From Glaciecola sp. (GTDB lineage Bacteria; Pseudomonadota; Gammaproteobacteria; Enterobacterales; Alteromonadaceae), in NCBI GenBank assembly GCA_018623155.1, contig JAAZVZ010000002.1, positions 101,434-165,433 on the forward strand: a DNA stretch of 64,000 nt, given 5' to 3'. Below the pieces are notes generated by a model that saw nothing but the letters and a program-made list of their open reading frames with translations, had not been told where the DNA came from and searched no databases. A program made the translations under genes and the position numbers. Below are positions 12,196-25,416 of the stretch, piece after piece (within the stretch, counting starts at the first letter, position 1; each line of letters opens with the position of its first letter).

Positions 12196-12229
12196 ATTAG
12201 ATATGACCTCTTTTGCTTACGCAATGTGA

Positions 12230-12550
12230 TTACGCGCGTTCCATTGTAGACATCAGTGGATGCTGATGCTTACGCGCATATTCGTTTACCTGCATGACTT
12301 TAGTTTCTGCTATCTCCGCAGTAAAAACTCCACATACAGCTTTTCCTCGATAATGTACTGTCAGCATTATTTGATTAGCTTGTTCGGAATTCATGCGAAA
12401 AAACTTTACTAAAACGCTGACCACAAACTCCATCGGCGTATAATCGTCATTATTTAGAATGACCTTATACATCGGCGGCGGTTGGGTTTTCTGACGCTCA
12501 CTTTCGAGCTGCTTGTCGCCGTCTAGGATGGTTGTATTATCTTTACTCAT
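12230..12550 (-). CDS. clpS: ATP-dependent Clp protease adaptor ClpS
   Basis: [28 protein letters not shown]. Confidence 0.97.
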   Translation of the reverse strand: MSKDNTTILDGDKQLESERQKTQPPPMYKVILNNDDYTPMEFVVSVLVKFFRMNSEQANQIMLTVHYRGKAVCGVFTAEIAETKVMQVNEYARKHQHPLMSTMERA

Positions 12551-12796
12551 ACTTTTAATATAATACCTATCGAGAGTTTTTCATCTATTAATAAAAAAAT
12601 AAATTTTTTTATTCGTTCATGAACTTGACATAACGCAAGACCAGTGACTACTTTTATATAAGTTATGCGGAATTCTATTGGCTTTGCAGACGATTTTCGC
12701 TCAACTTTGACACTATCCTATATTATATTCAGCTGTTTTTATAGTCATAGTGGAATCATTCACTCACATTAAAGAAAAGCAGAGAGGAACAAGTAT

Positions 12797-13015
12797 ATGG
12801 CGCTTGGCAAAGTTAAGTGGTTTAACAACGCTAAAGGTTTCGGCTTCATAGTCCCCGAAGATGGAGGTGAAGATATATTTGCTCATTATTCAACAATAAA
12901 GATGGATGGATACCGCTCTTTAAAGGCAGGACAGGAAGTCACTTTTGATGTCGCACAAGGCCCCAAAGGCTTGCATGCGGAGAATATTGCTTTAGATCAA
13001 GATTCGGAACGCTAG
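12797..13015 (+). CDS. cspD: Cold shock domain protein CspD
   Basis: MALGKVKWFNNAKGFGFIVPEDGGEDIFAHYSTI. Confidence 0.93.
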   Translation: MALGKVKWFNNAKGFGFIVPEDGGEDIFAHYSTIKMDGYRSLKAGQEVTFDVAQGPKGLHAENIALDQDSER

Positions 13016-13038
13016 TCGGTGTTTTGTTGAAATATTCA

Positions 13039-13067
13039 AAATAAAGCAGGCTCTGCCTGCTTTATTT
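13039..13067 (+). terminator. Terminator-like hairpin after cspD
   Basis: 13-bp perfect stem AAATAAAGCAGGC-tct-GCCTGCTTTATTT. Confidence 0.7.
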
Positions 13068-13148
13068 GTAAAACAATTATTGTGCATGAAGTTAAATCCT
13101 TCCCTGTGATAAACTTTTGCCTTTACAAGTAAAGATAACGCTACATCC

Positions 13149-13682
13149 ATGATTGTCCTTTTCAACAAACCGTTCGATGTCCTATGCCAATTCTCGCCTC
13201 AACCTGGCAAGCGCACATTAAAAGATTATATCGATGTACCCAAGGTCTATGCTGCCGGTCGTCTCGACCGCGACAGTGAAGGGCTCTTGGTACTCACTGA
13301 TGACGGCGCTTTACAACATCGTATTACTCATCCTAAACAGAAAATGAGCAAAGAATATTGGGTACAAGTGGAGGGCGAAATCAGTCCAGACGCTATTGAG
13401 CAGCTATGTCAAGGCGTGATGTTAAAAGATGGTATAACGCGTCCAGCAAAAGTCAGTGCCATCGCGGCACCGGATGTGTGGGACCGAGACCCTCCGATTC
13501 GGGAACGTAAGTCCATTCCGACGTCATGGATAAGGGTCGTCATCAAAGAAGGTCGTAACCGCCAGGTGCGCCGAATGACCGCAGCAGTAGGCTTTCCAAC
13601 ATTGAGATTAATTCGTTATCGTATTGGAAGCTGGACACTAGATGCTATTACGCATGGAGAATATAAAATAATCGAACATTAA
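13149..13682 (+). CDS. rluE: 23S rRNA pseudouridine synthase, RluE-like
   Basis: [17 protein letters not shown]...[42 protein letters not shown]. Confidence 0.9.
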   Translation: MIVLFNKPFDVLCQFSPQPGKRTLKDYIDVPKVYAAGRLDRDSEGLLVLTDDGALQHRITHPKQKMSKEYWVQVEGEISPDAIEQLCQGVMLKDGITRPAKVSAIAAPDVWDRDPPIRERKSIPTSWIRVVIKEGRNRQVRRMTAAVGFPTLRLIRYRIGSWTLDAITHGEYKIIEH

Positions 13683-13727
13683 GGCGATGAATCGCGGGCA
13701 AAAAAATGCTAAAATAGTTATGTTTTA

Positions 13728-14882
13728 ATGAACATAATGATTAACGTTGCCTGCATGCAAAGCACATCCCAAAATACACATGAAATAATTCCTGAAAACA
13801 CCAAAGTCATCGTCGGCATGTCCGGTGGTGTAGATTCCTCCGTGTCGGCCTATTTGCTAAAAGAAGCAGGCTATCAAGTCGAAGGCGTTTTTATGAAAAA
13901 CTGGGAAGAAGACGACAACGACGAATACTGTGCGGCGGCAGAAGATTTGGCTGATGCTCAAGCGGTGGCAGACAAATTAGACATTGAGCTACACACAATC
14001 AATTTTGCCGCCGAATATTGGGATAACGTTTTTGAGTATTTCTTAGCCGAATACAAAGCAGGTCGTACCCCGAATCCTGACATCATGTGTAACAAAGAAA
14101 TCAAATTTAAGGCATTCTTAGAATACGCTGCAGAGGACCTAGGGGCTGACTTTATCGCAACTGGGCATTATGTTCAGCGTAGAAAGGCCGATGGCACAAC
14201 CCAAATGCTCAGAGGCTTAGATCAGAACAAAGACCAAAGTTATTTTCTGTATACCTTAAGTCATGAACACGTCAGTAAGACTCTTTTCCCAATTGGTCAC
14301 CTTGAGAAACCTGAAGTGCGCCGCATTGCCGAAGCACAGGGCCTGGTGACGCACGACAAAAAAGACTCAACGGGCATTTGTTTTATTGGTGAGCGTAAAT
14401 TCAAAGACTTTTTAGCACAATATCTGCCTGCCCAACCAGGCCCTATTGTTACCGCTGAAGGTGAACGAATCGGAGAGCATCAAGGCTTAATGTACCACAC
14501 CTTAGGGCAGCGCAAAGGTTTACTGATTGGTGGTACCAAAGACCATGGCGATGAACCTTGGTATGTCGTAGACAAAGATGTGCCCAACAATACGCTGATT
14601 GTTGGGCAAGGTGCTAATCATCCTCGGTTATTCTCCAAAGGTCTCATTGCGAACCAACTGCATTGGGTAGATCGTATCGCCTTAACTGAAACTACACGCA
14701 TGACCGTCAAAACACGATACCGACAGCATGACATTGATTGTGTTGTTGAACCAACAGATAACGATTGCGTTAAAGTCATCTTTGACGAGCCACAAAAAGC
14801 CGTTACACCGGGTCAATCCGCTGTATTTTATCAAGGTAACGTGTGCTTAGGAGGTGGCATCATTGAGAGTTATATACGTTAA
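13728..14882 (+). CDS. mnmA: tRNA-specific 2-thiouridylase MnmA
   Basis: [50 protein letters not shown]. Confidence 0.96.
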   Translation: MNIMINVACMQSTSQNTHEIIPENTKVIVGMSGGVDSSVSAYLLKEAGYQVEGVFMKNWEEDDNDEYCAAAEDLADAQAVADKLDIELHTINFAAEYWDNVFEYFLAEYKAGRTPNPDIMCNKEIKFKAFLEYAAEDLGADFIATGHYVQRRKADGTTQMLRGLDQNKDQSYFLYTLSHEHVSKTLFPIGHLEKPEVRRIAEAQGLVTHDKKDSTGICFIGERKFKDFLAQYLPAQPGPIVTAEGERIGEHQGLMYHTLGQRKGLLIGGTKDHGDEPWYVVDKDVPNNTLIVGQGANHPRLFSKGLIANQLHWVDRIALTETTRMTVKTRYRQHDIDCVVEPTDNDCVKVIFDEPQKAVTPGQSAVFYQGNVCLGGGIIESYIR

Positions 14883-15505
14883 TGAGTGAAGCAATAGAAT
14901 CTACCCTAGCCCTTGCCGGAGTGTGCCAAGCCGCCGCTTTAGTGCAAGCCATCGCCCGTGCAGGTCAATGTGATGATACGGCATTTCAAGCAAGCATTTC
15001 TAGTATTTGTGTGACAGAGCCTGAGCACCCACAACAGGTATACGGTCAATTATCAAATTTAAAAATTGGGTACACGACATTAGTGCATCAACTCAACACC
15101 AGAAGTGCTCAAAAAGATGCCGAACTCACTCGCTACGTTGCCAGCTTATTGGGTTTTGAGCGAAAGCTGGCCAAAAGGCCAGACGCTATGAATGAGCTAG
15201 GCCAACGCATCAGTAATGTGCAAAGGCAGTTAGCCCATGTTGAATTTGAACATCACCAAATATTAAATAGTTTAGCCAGTGCTTACGTTGACATAGTCAG
15301 TCCACTAGCACCGCGAATTCAAGTCGCAGGGAATCCTGCGTATCTCGGCCAAGCCCCTATCCAGGCAAAAGTTCGAGCATTATTACTAGCAGGGGTTCGC
15401 TCTGCTGTATTGTGGCGCCAAATGGGAGGCCAGCGCCGCCAAATTTTATTAAATCGTAAACGCATCTTGCGCGGAGCCCAAGCTGCCTTACAGCAAATGA
15501 GTTAG
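14882..15505 (+). CDS. hflD: HflD lysogenization regulator homologue
   Basis: Translation and position between mnmA and purB, as in E. coli; ALAGVCQAAALVQAIARAGQCD. Confidence 0.93.
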   Translation: MSEAIESTLALAGVCQAAALVQAIARAGQCDDTAFQASISSICVTEPEHPQQVYGQLSNLKIGYTTLVHQLNTRSAQKDAELTRYVASLLGFERKLAKRPDAMNELGQRISNVQRQLAHVEFEHHQILNSLASAYVDIVSPLAPRIQVAGNPAYLGQAPIQAKVRALLLAGVRSAVLWRQMGGQRRQILLNRKRILRGAQAALQQMS

Positions 15506-15512
15506 ACGTTAG

Positions 15513-16898
<1,386 letters not shown>

Positions 16899-16906
16899 AG
16901 TCCTGT

Positions 16907-16939
16907 AAAGATGCCTCTTTTTTTTAAAGAGGCATCTTT
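16907..16939 (+). terminator. Intrinsic terminator after purB
   Basis: 14-bp stem AAAGATGCCTCTTT / AAAGAGGCATCTTT. Confidence 0.8.
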
Positions 16940-17014
16940 TACTCCACATTTCATCTATGCCAATATACGTCGAATCGCATTTATATCTGTATGGGCAATA
17001 GGGAACCACACAAT

Positions 17015-18178
17015 ATGACTTCGCATATCAACGATATCATTGATTTTGATCCTGAAGTTTTTTTAAAGCAATACTGGCAAAAAAAACCTTGTATTATTCG
17101 CAAACTATTTCCAGATTTTAGCGATCCAGTAGATGCTGATATTTTGGCCGGACTTTCGCTTGAAGAAGAAATTGATGCACGCATTGTCAGTTGTGAAAAC
17201 GGAAACTGGGATGTTCAGCAGGGGCCCTTTAATACAGAAGACTTCGATGAACATTGTGTAGGCAACTGGACATTGATGGTACAAGGTGTCGACAATTACT
17301 TACCTGAAACCCAATTCTTAACTGAACAGTTTTCTTTTATCCCACACTGGCGCTTTGACGATTTGTTGGTAACGTACAGTGTCGCCGGTGGTGGTGTGGG
17401 GGCTCATTATGATGAGTATGATGTATTTATCGTCCAAGGCATGGGACAAAGGCGCTGGCAAGTTGGCCACAAACTAAGTAGTCACTCTGAAAAACTCTAT
17501 CCTCATTCCGATTTACAACAAGTAAAACCATTTGAACCTATCATCGATATTGTGATGCTACCGGGCGATGTTTTATATATTCCTCCTTTCTATCCACATC
17601 AAGGTAAATCCATCACTGAATGTCTGAATTATTCAATTGGTTTTAGAGCCCCAAATCAAAGTGAGTTATTTCAAGGTATAGCGGATGGAATATTGGATAA
17701 TGATATTTTAACCAAACGATTTAGTGACCCTAATCGGGAACTCACAAATAAACGTTCAGCAGTCAATGAGCACGATATTTTTGTCTTAAAACAGCTAATG
17801 CATCAGTTCATTGATTTAGACGAAATGGATTATTTACTCACCGAAATGTTGTCCAAAACTTATCATCCAATCCATGATGATTATGCCCTTGACTCGCCTT
17901 ACAGTCGACCTGAAATGCTACAGCTCATCAATACAGGTTTCACTTTGACGCCGAATCTTGGGGTTCGACCGCTCTATTCTGAGCATCAAATCAATGAATT
18001 CTTTGTGTTCTTTATAAACGGTCATCGCTTTGAAGCAGATGCTGTGGATAGATTTTTTTTCGAAACCTTATTAAATGCCACACAATTAAATGTTGGCCAC
18101 AAAGACCAGCTTCAATTTAGTAGCGTTGATATCATTACAAAGTTAGTGAATGAAGGATTTTACTCAATCCTAGACTAA
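17015..18178 (+). CDS. roxA: Cupin/JmjC ribosomal oxygenase RoxA (YcfD-like)
   Basis: FLKQYWQKKPCIIRKLFPDF; HYDEYDVFIVQGMGQRRWQVG Fe(II)-binding HxD region. Confidence 0.9.
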   Translation: MTSHINDIIDFDPEVFLKQYWQKKPCIIRKLFPDFSDPVDADILAGLSLEEEIDARIVSCENGNWDVQQGPFNTEDFDEHCVGNWTLMVQGVDNYLPETQFLTEQFSFIPHWRFDDLLVTYSVAGGGVGAHYDEYDVFIVQGMGQRRWQVGHKLSSHSEKLYPHSDLQQVKPFEPIIDIVMLPGDVLYIPPFYPHQGKSITECLNYSIGFRAPNQSELFQGIADGILDNDILTKRFSDPNRELTNKRSAVNEHDIFVLKQLMHQFIDLDEMDYLLTEMLSKTYHPIHDDYALDSPYSRPEMLQLINTGFTLTPNLGVRPLYSEHQINEFFVFFINGHRFEADAVDRFFFETLLNATQLNVGHKDQLQFSSVDIITKLVNEGFYSILD

Positions 18179-18588
18179 TTGACCTGCCAAAGTTTATCAT
18201 CTTCGCTCATATGGTATAAATCATGGGCACGGGTACCAAGTAAGGTAAGGTATTCTTTTTGCGTCTCATCGATATTGTCAGCCTGAGAAAGGTTTTCAAC
18301 CTTTAACTGCCATAGCAAAGAAAAGTGTTTTAACACCCCTCGAACGTCTGCTGATACATCTGCTGGCACAAAATCCACAGGCAAATCACCGCTGATGACC
18401 CAAAAAAATTTCCCATCACGGGTTTTGATTTTCCATACCGCTACCATTGGAGCAAGGTAGCGGCTATCTTCCACTACTACAGATTCAAATAACACACCAT
18501 TTTCAGCGAGATGCTTGTTGGCTTTTTGAAATTGTTCTCGCACCCACTGGGCTAATTGTTCTTGATCTTGTGGAACTGATTCGGCCAT
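18175..18588 (-). CDS. Conserved hypothetical protein (DUF4826-like)
   Basis: Intact 137-aa ORF immediately downstream of ydiJ on the same strand; family recalled, not searched. Confidence 0.6.
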   Translation of the reverse strand: MAESVPQDQEQLAQWVREQFQKANKHLAENGVLFESVVVEDSRYLAPMVAVWKIKTRDGKFFWVISGDLPVDFVPADVSADVRGVLKHFSLLWQLKVENLSQADNIDETQKEYLTLLGTRAHDLYHMSEDDKLWQVN

Positions 18589-18596
18589 GTTGGATC

Positions 18597-21500
18597 CTAT
18601 AGTGATAATGAATTAAGTAATATTTGTAATGGATGACGAGGTTTTCCATCACTGTAACGCGCAACTTGGCTGCGACAAGAATACCCAGTTACCGCGCGTT
18701 GCTCAGGAGTAAAGCGCGCAATGGCATCGCGCCAGCTCAAGTCATATATACCCTTGCTGTTTTGTAAATGCACGACTTCATGACCATAGGTACCTGCCAT
18801 ACCACAACATCCAACAGACACTATCCCAAGCTCCAATCCTACATCAGCAAATATCTTCTGCCATTGTTTTTCACTCGTTGGTAAAGCGGTTTTCTCTGTA
18901 CAGTGAGTAAAAAGCGCAAACTCTTGTGAAGATTGAGCGGTTATTTGAGTGAGCGCCTCTGAAGCATATTGTGAAAGCCACTCATGCACTGCTAACACGC
19001 TAAAGTCACCACGCTGAGCTCCTAAGGTCTTTGTGTACTCATCTCGATAAACTAAGAGTAAAGAAGCATCCACTCCAACCATTGGAATATTTAGCCTTGC
19101 CATATCATTCAAGAATGCTGAAGTATTCTTGGCTGTTTGAGCAAACTCCTCTAAAAATCCTTTGACATGCTGAGGTTTACCATTAGGGTTAAATGGCAGT
19201 AACACTGGGTTAAATCCTAGTTTTTGTGCGAGCAAGACAAAGTCTTCTACAACCTGAGCATCATAAAAGCTCGTAAAGGGATCTTGCACAATTAATATGG
19301 TTTGAGCCTTTTGTTCGTCTGACAACTGCTGTAAGGCAGTTATATCAAATTTTGTAGAAACCCGTTTCTTTAACGTTGGTGTAGATAGCAATGGTGCATC
19401 CACATACCCAATACTTTCACGGATCAACCACTGCATTAGCCGAGTTCTCATCACAGCATTGTGCAAGGAAGCGATTTTGGCTAACCAAGGTGCCATACGT
19501 TCAATGTTGGCTACCAAATAGTCTTTTACAGGACGTGAGTAGCGCTGATAATACAATGCCATAAACTTGGCTCTAAAATCAGGCACATCCACACCCACTG
19601 GGCATTGTGCGGAACAAGATTTACACGCTAAACATTCGTCCATCACATGCATGACTTCGTGTGAAAAATCCGCTTTGCTTTGTGCCGAGTTAGTATTGAT
19701 TAGACGACTGAACCATGAAGAAGTCCCTTTACTGACATCCAAAGCATTGGTATCAACACCCTGCTTGGCCAACAAACGTAACCATTCTCGAATCATCCCT
19801 GCACGGCCTTTGGGCGAATGACGACGGTCTCCTGTGATCTTAAAAGATGGACACATAGGTGATGAGGTGTCGTAATTAAAACACAACCCATTACCGTTAC
19901 AACTCATTGCAGGTTCATATGCTTCTTTAAAAACCATCGGAATCGTTCGATCGTATGTACCTCGTTTATGATCGCTGACTTTGACTAGCTCAGCATCGGA
20001 CTCATATGGCGTACAAATCTTGCCTGGATTCATCTTGTTGTGCGGATCAAATACAGCTTTGATTTTGCGTAACTCATCATACAACTCTGCACCAAAAAAC
20101 GCTGGCGCGTATTCACTGCGATAACCTTTACCGTGCTCACCCCACATCAAGCCGCCATATTTAGCGACTAAAGCCACTACTTGGTCTGATATTTGTTTTA
20201 GTAAGACTTCTTGTTGTGGGTCATTCATATCTAGAGCTGGGCGAACGTGTAATACACCTGCATCAACATGGCCAAACATACCGTAGTCTAACTTGTGTGA
20301 ATCGAGTAAATCGCGAAACTCCATAATGAAATCGGCTAGATTTTCAGGAGGAACCGCAGTATCTTCTGCAAACGCAATCGGTTTCTTAGCCCCATCGGTT
20401 TTACCAAGCAAGCCTACTGCTTTTTTGCGCATTGCATATATTTTTTGAATATCCGCAACATCATAGGTCACTTGAAACCCTATCACCCCAGTTTCACCTG
20501 ATTCAATTTCAGATTGTAAACGCGCTTCCAAAGCAGTCAATTTAGTTGTTATTTCAGCGTTATTTTCACTATTGTACTCAACCATATTCAAGCCAAGGAC
20601 TTCAGCATTGGGTACATCTTGAATCAAATCTGAAACCGAGTGCCAGATAATGTCCGCTTTGGCTAGATTGAGTACTTTTGAATCAACCGTCTCAACCGAA
20701 GTTGCTTCCGCTTCGACCATCTTGGGCGCATGACGCAATGCTGATTCAAAAGAATTGTATTTAATGTTTACCAATGCTTTATATTTTGCAATTGGAGTAA
20801 TGTTGAGTTTGGCTTCTGCAACAAATGCCAGAGACCCTTCCGAACCTGCAATGAGTCTGCTTAAATCAAATTGCTCTTGTTCTGGAATGTAGGCATGCTC
20901 TAAATCATAGCCGGTTAAAAAACGATTCAGACGAGGAAATTTTGCTAAAATCTGTTCTCTCTTAGCGACACATGATGCTTGGATTTGTTCACTGATTTGC
21001 GCATAACTCTGTTGTGCATGCGCTAAACAGTCATGAATAGCCGTTGGCGTGGTGTGTAACACATCACCATTGGCTAATACACTGGTAAGGCCAAGAATAT
21101 GATCAGACGTTTTACCATACACCAAAGAACCTTGACCGGAAGCGTCTGTATTAATCATGCCTCCGATTGTGGCGCGATTAGAGGTAGAAAGGTCTGGTGC
21201 AAAAAAGAAACCAAATGGCTTAAGTGCATCATTGAGTGCGTCTTTGACCACACCTGATTGAACCCTGACCCAACGCTCCTGCGCGTTAATCTCTAGAATC
21301 TGATTCATGTGTCGAGCCGTCTCAACAATGATCCCAGAAGTTAATGACTGACCATTAGTACCAGTACCACCACCTCGAGCAGAAAACACAACATCTGGAA
21401 AATCATTCGCAACTCTGCCAATGATGGATAAATCATCCACTGATTTAGGATACACCACCGCTTGTGGCAATTTCTGATAGATAGAATTATCAGTGGCCAT

Positions 21501-21620
21501 TGCAAACCGCGACGAATAGGCCGTTTCGATATCACCATTAAAGGCACTGGCACGCAATGCATCTAAATACTCTTGATAGTGAACAGATAAAGCTTCTTGT
21601 GGATCAAGTACCGGTAACAT
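18597..21620 (-). CDS. ydiJ: FAD/4Fe-4S oxidoreductase YdiJ (D-2-hydroxyglutarate dehydrogenase-like)
   Basis: FAD_binding_4 motif (FSARGGGTGTNGQSL) plus C-terminal CLACKSCSAQCPVGVDVPDFRAKF. Confidence 0.9.
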   Translation of the reverse strand: MLPVLDPQEALSVHYQEYLDALRASAFNGDIETAYSSRFAMATDNSIYQKLPQAVVYPKSVDDLSIIGRVANDFPDVVFSARGGGTGTNGQSLTSGIIVETARHMNQILEINAQERWVRVQSGVVKDALNDALKPFGFFFAPDLSTSNRATIGGMINTDASGQGSLVYGKTSDHILGLTSVLANGDVLHTTPTAIHDCLAHAQQSYAQISEQIQASCVAKREQILAKFPRLNRFLTGYDLEHAYIPEQEQFDLSRLIAGSEGSLAFVAEAKLNITPIAKYKALVNIKYNSFESALRHAPKMVEAEATSVETVDSKVLNLAKADIIWHSVSDLIQDVPNAEVLGLNMVEYNSENNAEITTKLTALEARLQSEIESGETGVIGFQVTYDVADIQKIYAMRKKAVGLLGKTDGAKKPIAFAEDTAVPPENLADFIMEFRDLLDSHKLDYGMFGHVDAGVLHVRPALDMNDPQQEVLLKQISDQVVALVAKYGGLMWGEHGKGYRSEYAPAFFGAELYDELRKIKAVFDPHNKMNPGKICTPYESDAELVKVSDHKRGTYDRTIPMVFKEAYEPAMSCNGNGLCFNYDTSSPMCPSFKITGDRRHSPKGRAGMIREWLRLLAKQGVDTNALDVSKGTSSWFSRLINTNSAQSKADFSHEVMHVMDECLACKSCSAQCPVGVDVPDFRAKFMALYYQRYSRPVKDYLVANIERMAPWLAKIASLHNAVMRTRLMQWLIRESIGYVDAPLLSTPTLKKRVSTKFDITALQQLSDEQKAQTILIVQDPFTSFYDAQVVEDFVLLAQKLGFNPVLLPFNPNGKPQHVKGFLEEFAQTAKNTSAFLNDMARLNIPMVGVDASLLLVYRDEYTKTLGAQRGDFSVLAVHEWLSQYASEALTQITAQSSQEFALFTHCTEKTALPTSEKQWQKIFADVGLELGIVSVGCCGMAGTYGHEVVHLQNSKGIYDLSWRDAIARFTPEQRAVTGYSCRSQVARYSDGKPRHPLQILLNSLSL

Positions 21621-21662
21621 ATTGAATCATTAATCGTAAAATATGTGCGACATTATACAAAA

Positions 21663-21692
21663 AAGCCCTGAAAGATGCATCTTTCAGGGCTT
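21663..21692 (-). terminator. Terminator downstream of ppsA
   Basis: 30-bp perfect palindrome AAGCCCTGAAAGATGCATCTTTCAGGGCTT with T-run on the minus strand. Confidence 0.85.
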
Positions 21693-21717
21693 AAATTACT
21701 CTGTGTACAGGTGTAAA

Positions 21718-24150
21718 CTAAGCGTGTTTTTCAGCCAGATACAACCAGGTTTCAACAACCGTATCAGGATTCAGTGACACACTATCGATACCTTGCTCAA
21801 CTAACCAGGCAGCAAGATCTTCATGGTCAGACGGGCCTTGGCCACAAATTCCTACATATTTACCGCGATTTTTAGCTGCTTTTATTGCCATTGCAAGAAG
21901 CTTTTTGACGGCATCATTGCGTTCATCAAATAAATGCGCAATCAAACCAGAGTCGCGGTCAAGTCCTAGAGACAGTTGGGTCAAATCATTCGAACCGATC
22001 GAGAATCCATCAAAAATGTCTAAAAATTCATCAGCTAACAAGGCGTTAGATGGCAATTCACACATCATGATAACGCGCAATCCATTTTCGCCTTGTACCA
22101 ATCCTTCCTCGCGCAGTAACTCAATGACTTGACGGCCTTCTTCCAATGTTCGGACAAATGGGATCATAATTTCGACATTCGTTAGTCCCATGTCATTGCG
22201 AACACGTTTAATCGCTTCACATTCCAATGCAAAGCAATCACGAAAATCTTCAGAAATATAGCGTGACGCGCCTCGGAAACCAAGCATTGGGTTTTCTTCG
22301 TCCGGTTCGTATTGATAACCACCGACTAAGTTAAAATATTCATTCGATTTAAAATCAGACATCCGGACAATGACTTTTTCAGGCGCAAACGCAGCACCGA
22401 TTGAGCTAATTCCCTCAACCAATTTTTGAATGTAGAACTCTTTAGGTGAAGCGTACCCTGCGATCATTTCAGCAATTTCGGTTTTCAAATCAGCTGGCTG
22501 TTCATCAAAGTTTAAAAGTGCTTTGGGGTGCACACCGATCATGCGATTAATAATGAACTCTAAACGAGCAAGGCCGACACCCGCATGTGGCAGTCGAGCA
22601 AAGTCAAATGCGCGATCCGGATTACCCACGTTCATCATTATTTTTAATGGCAAGTCTGGCATTGAATCAATGCGTGAGGTAACCACATCAAAGTCCAATT
22701 CTTCTGCGTAGATGAAGCCTGTATCCCCTTCTGCACAGGAAACCGTCACCTTATCACCTGTGGTGATGCTTGACGTTGCATCGCCACAGCCAACTACTGC
22801 AGGAATACCGAGTTCACGTGCGATAATTGCCGCATGGCATGTACGTCCTCCGCGGTTAGTCACTATGGCTGAAGCACGCTTCATAATCGGTTCCCAATCT
22901 GGGTCCGTCATGTCTGTCACGAGCACATCACCTGGCTCAATTTTGTCCATTTCAGCAATGGAACTGAGAACTTTTGCAGTACCCGCTCCGATCTTGTGAC
23001 CAATCGCTCGACCAGTGCAGACTGTCGGAGCATTTCCGTCAAGTTGATAACGCTCAATGACTTGGGCATCTTCACGTGAGCGAACAGTCTCTGGACGAGC
23101 TTGTACAATGTACAATTTACCATCTGTTCCGTCTTTAGCCCATTCAATATCCATCGCACGCCCGTAATGTTCAGCAATAATTACAGCTTGCTTGGCTAAT
23201 TCTTCCACTTCAGCGTCGGTTATAGAAAATGTCAAAGACTGCTCTTTTGGCACATCCACAATCTCAACTTGTTTACCGTGTTCTTGAGAAGTTGAGTAAA
23301 TCATCTGGGTCAGCTTACTGCCTAAATTGCGACGCAACACTGAAGGACGGCCAGCGGCAAGAGTGGGTTTATGGACATAAAACTCATCAGGATTTACAGC
23401 GCCTTGCACCACCATCTCACCTAAACCAAAACTAGAGGTAATAAATACTACATCTTCAAAACCAGACTCAGTATCAATCGAGAACATAACACCTGAGGCC
23501 GCTTTATCTGAGCGAACCATGCGTTGAATACCCGCAGATAATGCTACCCCTTTGTGATCGTAGCCTTGATGAACACGATAACTTATTGCTCGGTCGTTAA
23601 ATAACGAAGCAAATACATGTTTAATGGCAACTAATACTGCCTCATAACCTTTTACATTGAGAAACGTTTCTTGTTGCCCGGCAAAGGAAGCATCGGGCAT
23701 ATCTTCTGCGGTAGCAGATGAACGTACCGCAAATGATGCAGCGTCTCCAGCATCACCAGAAAGTTCCGCAAAAGAGTCCGCAATGGCCTTTTCTAAGGCT
23801 GGTTGAAATGGCGTGTCAATGATCCACTGACGAATTTCTTCACCCGCTTTCGCAAGTGCGTTTACGTCTTCGACGTCTAATACATCGAGGACTTCATGGA
23901 TACGCGCTTCTAAACCACTTTGTTCAAGAAACTCGTTAAACGCATACGAGGTCGTTGCAAAACCACCCGGCACCTGGACGCCAGCATTGGCTAAATTCGA
24001 AATCATTTCCCCAAGTGAAGCATTCTTGCCTCCTACTCGGTTAACATCATGCATACCTAATTCTTGATACCATAGTACGTATTCTTGCGCTTGTTGTTGC
24101 ACTTGCGAGCCTCCAGCCGTATTGTGTAATAGCTTTATGGTTATCGACAC
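21718..24150 (-). CDS. ppsA: Phosphoenolpyruvate synthase
   Basis: [35 protein letters not shown] phosphohistidine motif. Confidence 0.97.
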   Translation of the reverse strand: MSITIKLLHNTAGGSQVQQQAQEYVLWYQELGMHDVNRVGGKNASLGEMISNLANAGVQVPGGFATTSYAFNEFLEQSGLEARIHEVLDVLDVEDVNALAKAGEEIRQWIIDTPFQPALEKAIADSFAELSGDAGDAASFAVRSSATAEDMPDASFAGQQETFLNVKGYEAVLVAIKHVFASLFNDRAISYRVHQGYDHKGVALSAGIQRMVRSDKAASGVMFSIDTESGFEDVVFITSSFGLGEMVVQGAVNPDEFYVHKPTLAAGRPSVLRRNLGSKLTQMIYSTSQEHGKQVEIVDVPKEQSLTFSITDAEVEELAKQAVIIAEHYGRAMDIEWAKDGTDGKLYIVQARPETVRSREDAQVIERYQLDGNAPTVCTGRAIGHKIGAGTAKVLSSIAEMDKIEPGDVLVTDMTDPDWEPIMKRASAIVTNRGGRTCHAAIIARELGIPAVVGCGDATSSITTGDKVTVSCAEGDTGFIYAEELDFDVVTSRIDSMPDLPLKIMMNVGNPDRAFDFARLPHAGVGLARLEFIINRMIGVHPKALLNFDEQPADLKTEIAEMIAGYASPKEFYIQKLVEGISSIGAAFAPEKVIVRMSDFKSNEYFNLVGGYQYEPDEENPMLGFRGASRYISEDFRDCFALECEAIKRVRNDMGLTNVEIMIPFVRTLEEGRQVIELLREEGLVQGENGLRVIMMCELPSNALLADEFLDIFDGFSIGSNDLTQLSLGLDRDSGLIAHLFDERNDAVKKLLAMAIKAAKNRGKYVGICGQGPSDHEDLAAWLVEQGIDSVSLNPDTVVETWLYLAEKHA

Positions 24151-24237
24151 TATTTAATGTGTGTTTAAAATTTAACCAAAAAAGTAAAATAGCATTGTAG
24201 AATGCTGACTATAAATTTGTAAAATTTAATTGTAATT

Positions 24238-24252
24238 CGTAATAAAATTACA
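24238..24252. promoter_or_regulatory. Candidate HexR operator (CGTAATAAAATTACA)
   Basis: Palindrome similar to the HexR consensus between divergent ppsA and ppsR. Confidence 0.45.
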
Positions 24253-24268
24253 AGATTGTTAAGGAGTT

Positions 24269-25084
24269 GTGATGCGCGCAGCCTATTATATTTCAGATGG
24301 TACAGCCATAACATCCGAGGTTTTCGGCCATGCTTTACTCTCTTTATTCCCGATTGAGTTCAATCACATCACAATCCCTTTTGTCGAAACTGAACAACAT
24401 GCAAATGAAGTGTTAAAACAAATTTCTGTAAGTTTTCAAGAAACGAATCAACGTCCGTTGGTTTTTTACACAATCGTTAACAGCGACATTCGTCATATTA
24501 TTGCTAACTCTGTTGGTATCAATTACAACTTTTTAGACCAATTTGTGGCACCTCTAGAAAAAATTCTTGGGGTACCTTCAAAGCCTGAAAAACATCGTAC
24601 TCACAGCATCCATGAAACGACATACGACATTCGTATTGAAGCCGTCAACTATGCTTTAACGAATGATGATGGTGCCAACTTACAAAATTATGACGAAGCT
24701 GACATTATTTTGGTTGGAGTATCGCGCTCGGGTAAAACACCAACAAGCCTGTATTTGGCTTTACAATACGGTATTAAAGCCGCTAACTACCCCTTCACCG
24801 AAGAAGACATGGGGGATATGATTAAACTAAATCCTGCTTTACGTAGGTTCAAGAATAAAATATTTGGTTTAACCATCGCAGCAGAACGGCTTCATCAAAT
24901 TCGCTCGGAACGCAGAGCTAATTCAAAGTATGCTTCCATGCAACAATGTCGCATGGAATTGCGCGAAGTAGAAAACTTATATCGCAAAGAACGCATTCCA
25001 TTTCTTAACAGTACCAAGTTTTCAATTGAAGAGATATCGGCCAAAATTTTAGCCACAACTGGACTCAAAAGACGTAAATATTAG
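24269..25084 (+). CDS. ppsR: PEP synthase regulatory protein (kinase/pyrophosphorylase, DUF299)
   Basis: AAYYISDGTAITSEVFGHALLS; VGVSRSGKTPTSLYLA P-loop; divergent from ppsA. Confidence 0.95.
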   Translation: MMRAAYYISDGTAITSEVFGHALLSLFPIEFNHITIPFVETEQHANEVLKQISVSFQETNQRPLVFYTIVNSDIRHIIANSVGINYNFLDQFVAPLEKILGVPSKPEKHRTHSIHETTYDIRIEAVNYALTNDDGANLQNYDEADIILVGVSRSGKTPTSLYLALQYGIKAANYPFTEEDMGDMIKLNPALRRFKNKIFGLTIAAERLHQIRSERRANSKYASMQQCRMELREVENLYRKERIPFLNSTKFSIEEISAKILATTGLKRRKY

Positions 25085-25416
25085 TCTTTGGCCAATGGTC
25101 GGCCACCAGTCACTTTATTGGCTCGCCCTTCTGCTTTTGCTTTTTCAGCTCGCAAACGACGAACTTCTTTTGGATCTGCGATCAATGGTCGGTATATTTC
25201 GATGCGGTCACCGTCTTTGACCGTATCATTTAAACGACACGTTCGGTTCCAAATACCAACTTTATTTTCTGCAAGGTCAATCTCAGGGAACATTTGTTGA
25301 ACATTGGATTGAGTAATGCAGTCCTCGACTGAGGTTTCCAACGGCACTTCTAAGGAAATAATTTCTTGTTTTTCAGGCGTGCCATAGACCACTTCGATTG
25401 TGCATAATTCAGACAT
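25081..25416 (-). CDS. rnfH: RnfH family protein
   Basis: IEVVYGTPEKQEIISLEVPLETSVEDCITQS...DRIEIYRPLIADPKEVRRLRAEKA. Confidence 0.92.
   Translation of the reverse strand: MSELCTIEVVYGTPEKQEIISLEVPLETSVEDCITQSNVQQMFPEIDLAENKVGIWNRTCRLNDTVKDGDRIEIYRPLIADPKEVRRLRAEKAKAEGRANKVTGGRPLAKD

Noticed and set aside
12590-12613. AT-rich palindrome AATAAAAAAATAAATTTTTTTATT upstream of clpS
   Set aside because: Simple A/T runs give chance symmetry; no convincing regulatory interpretation.
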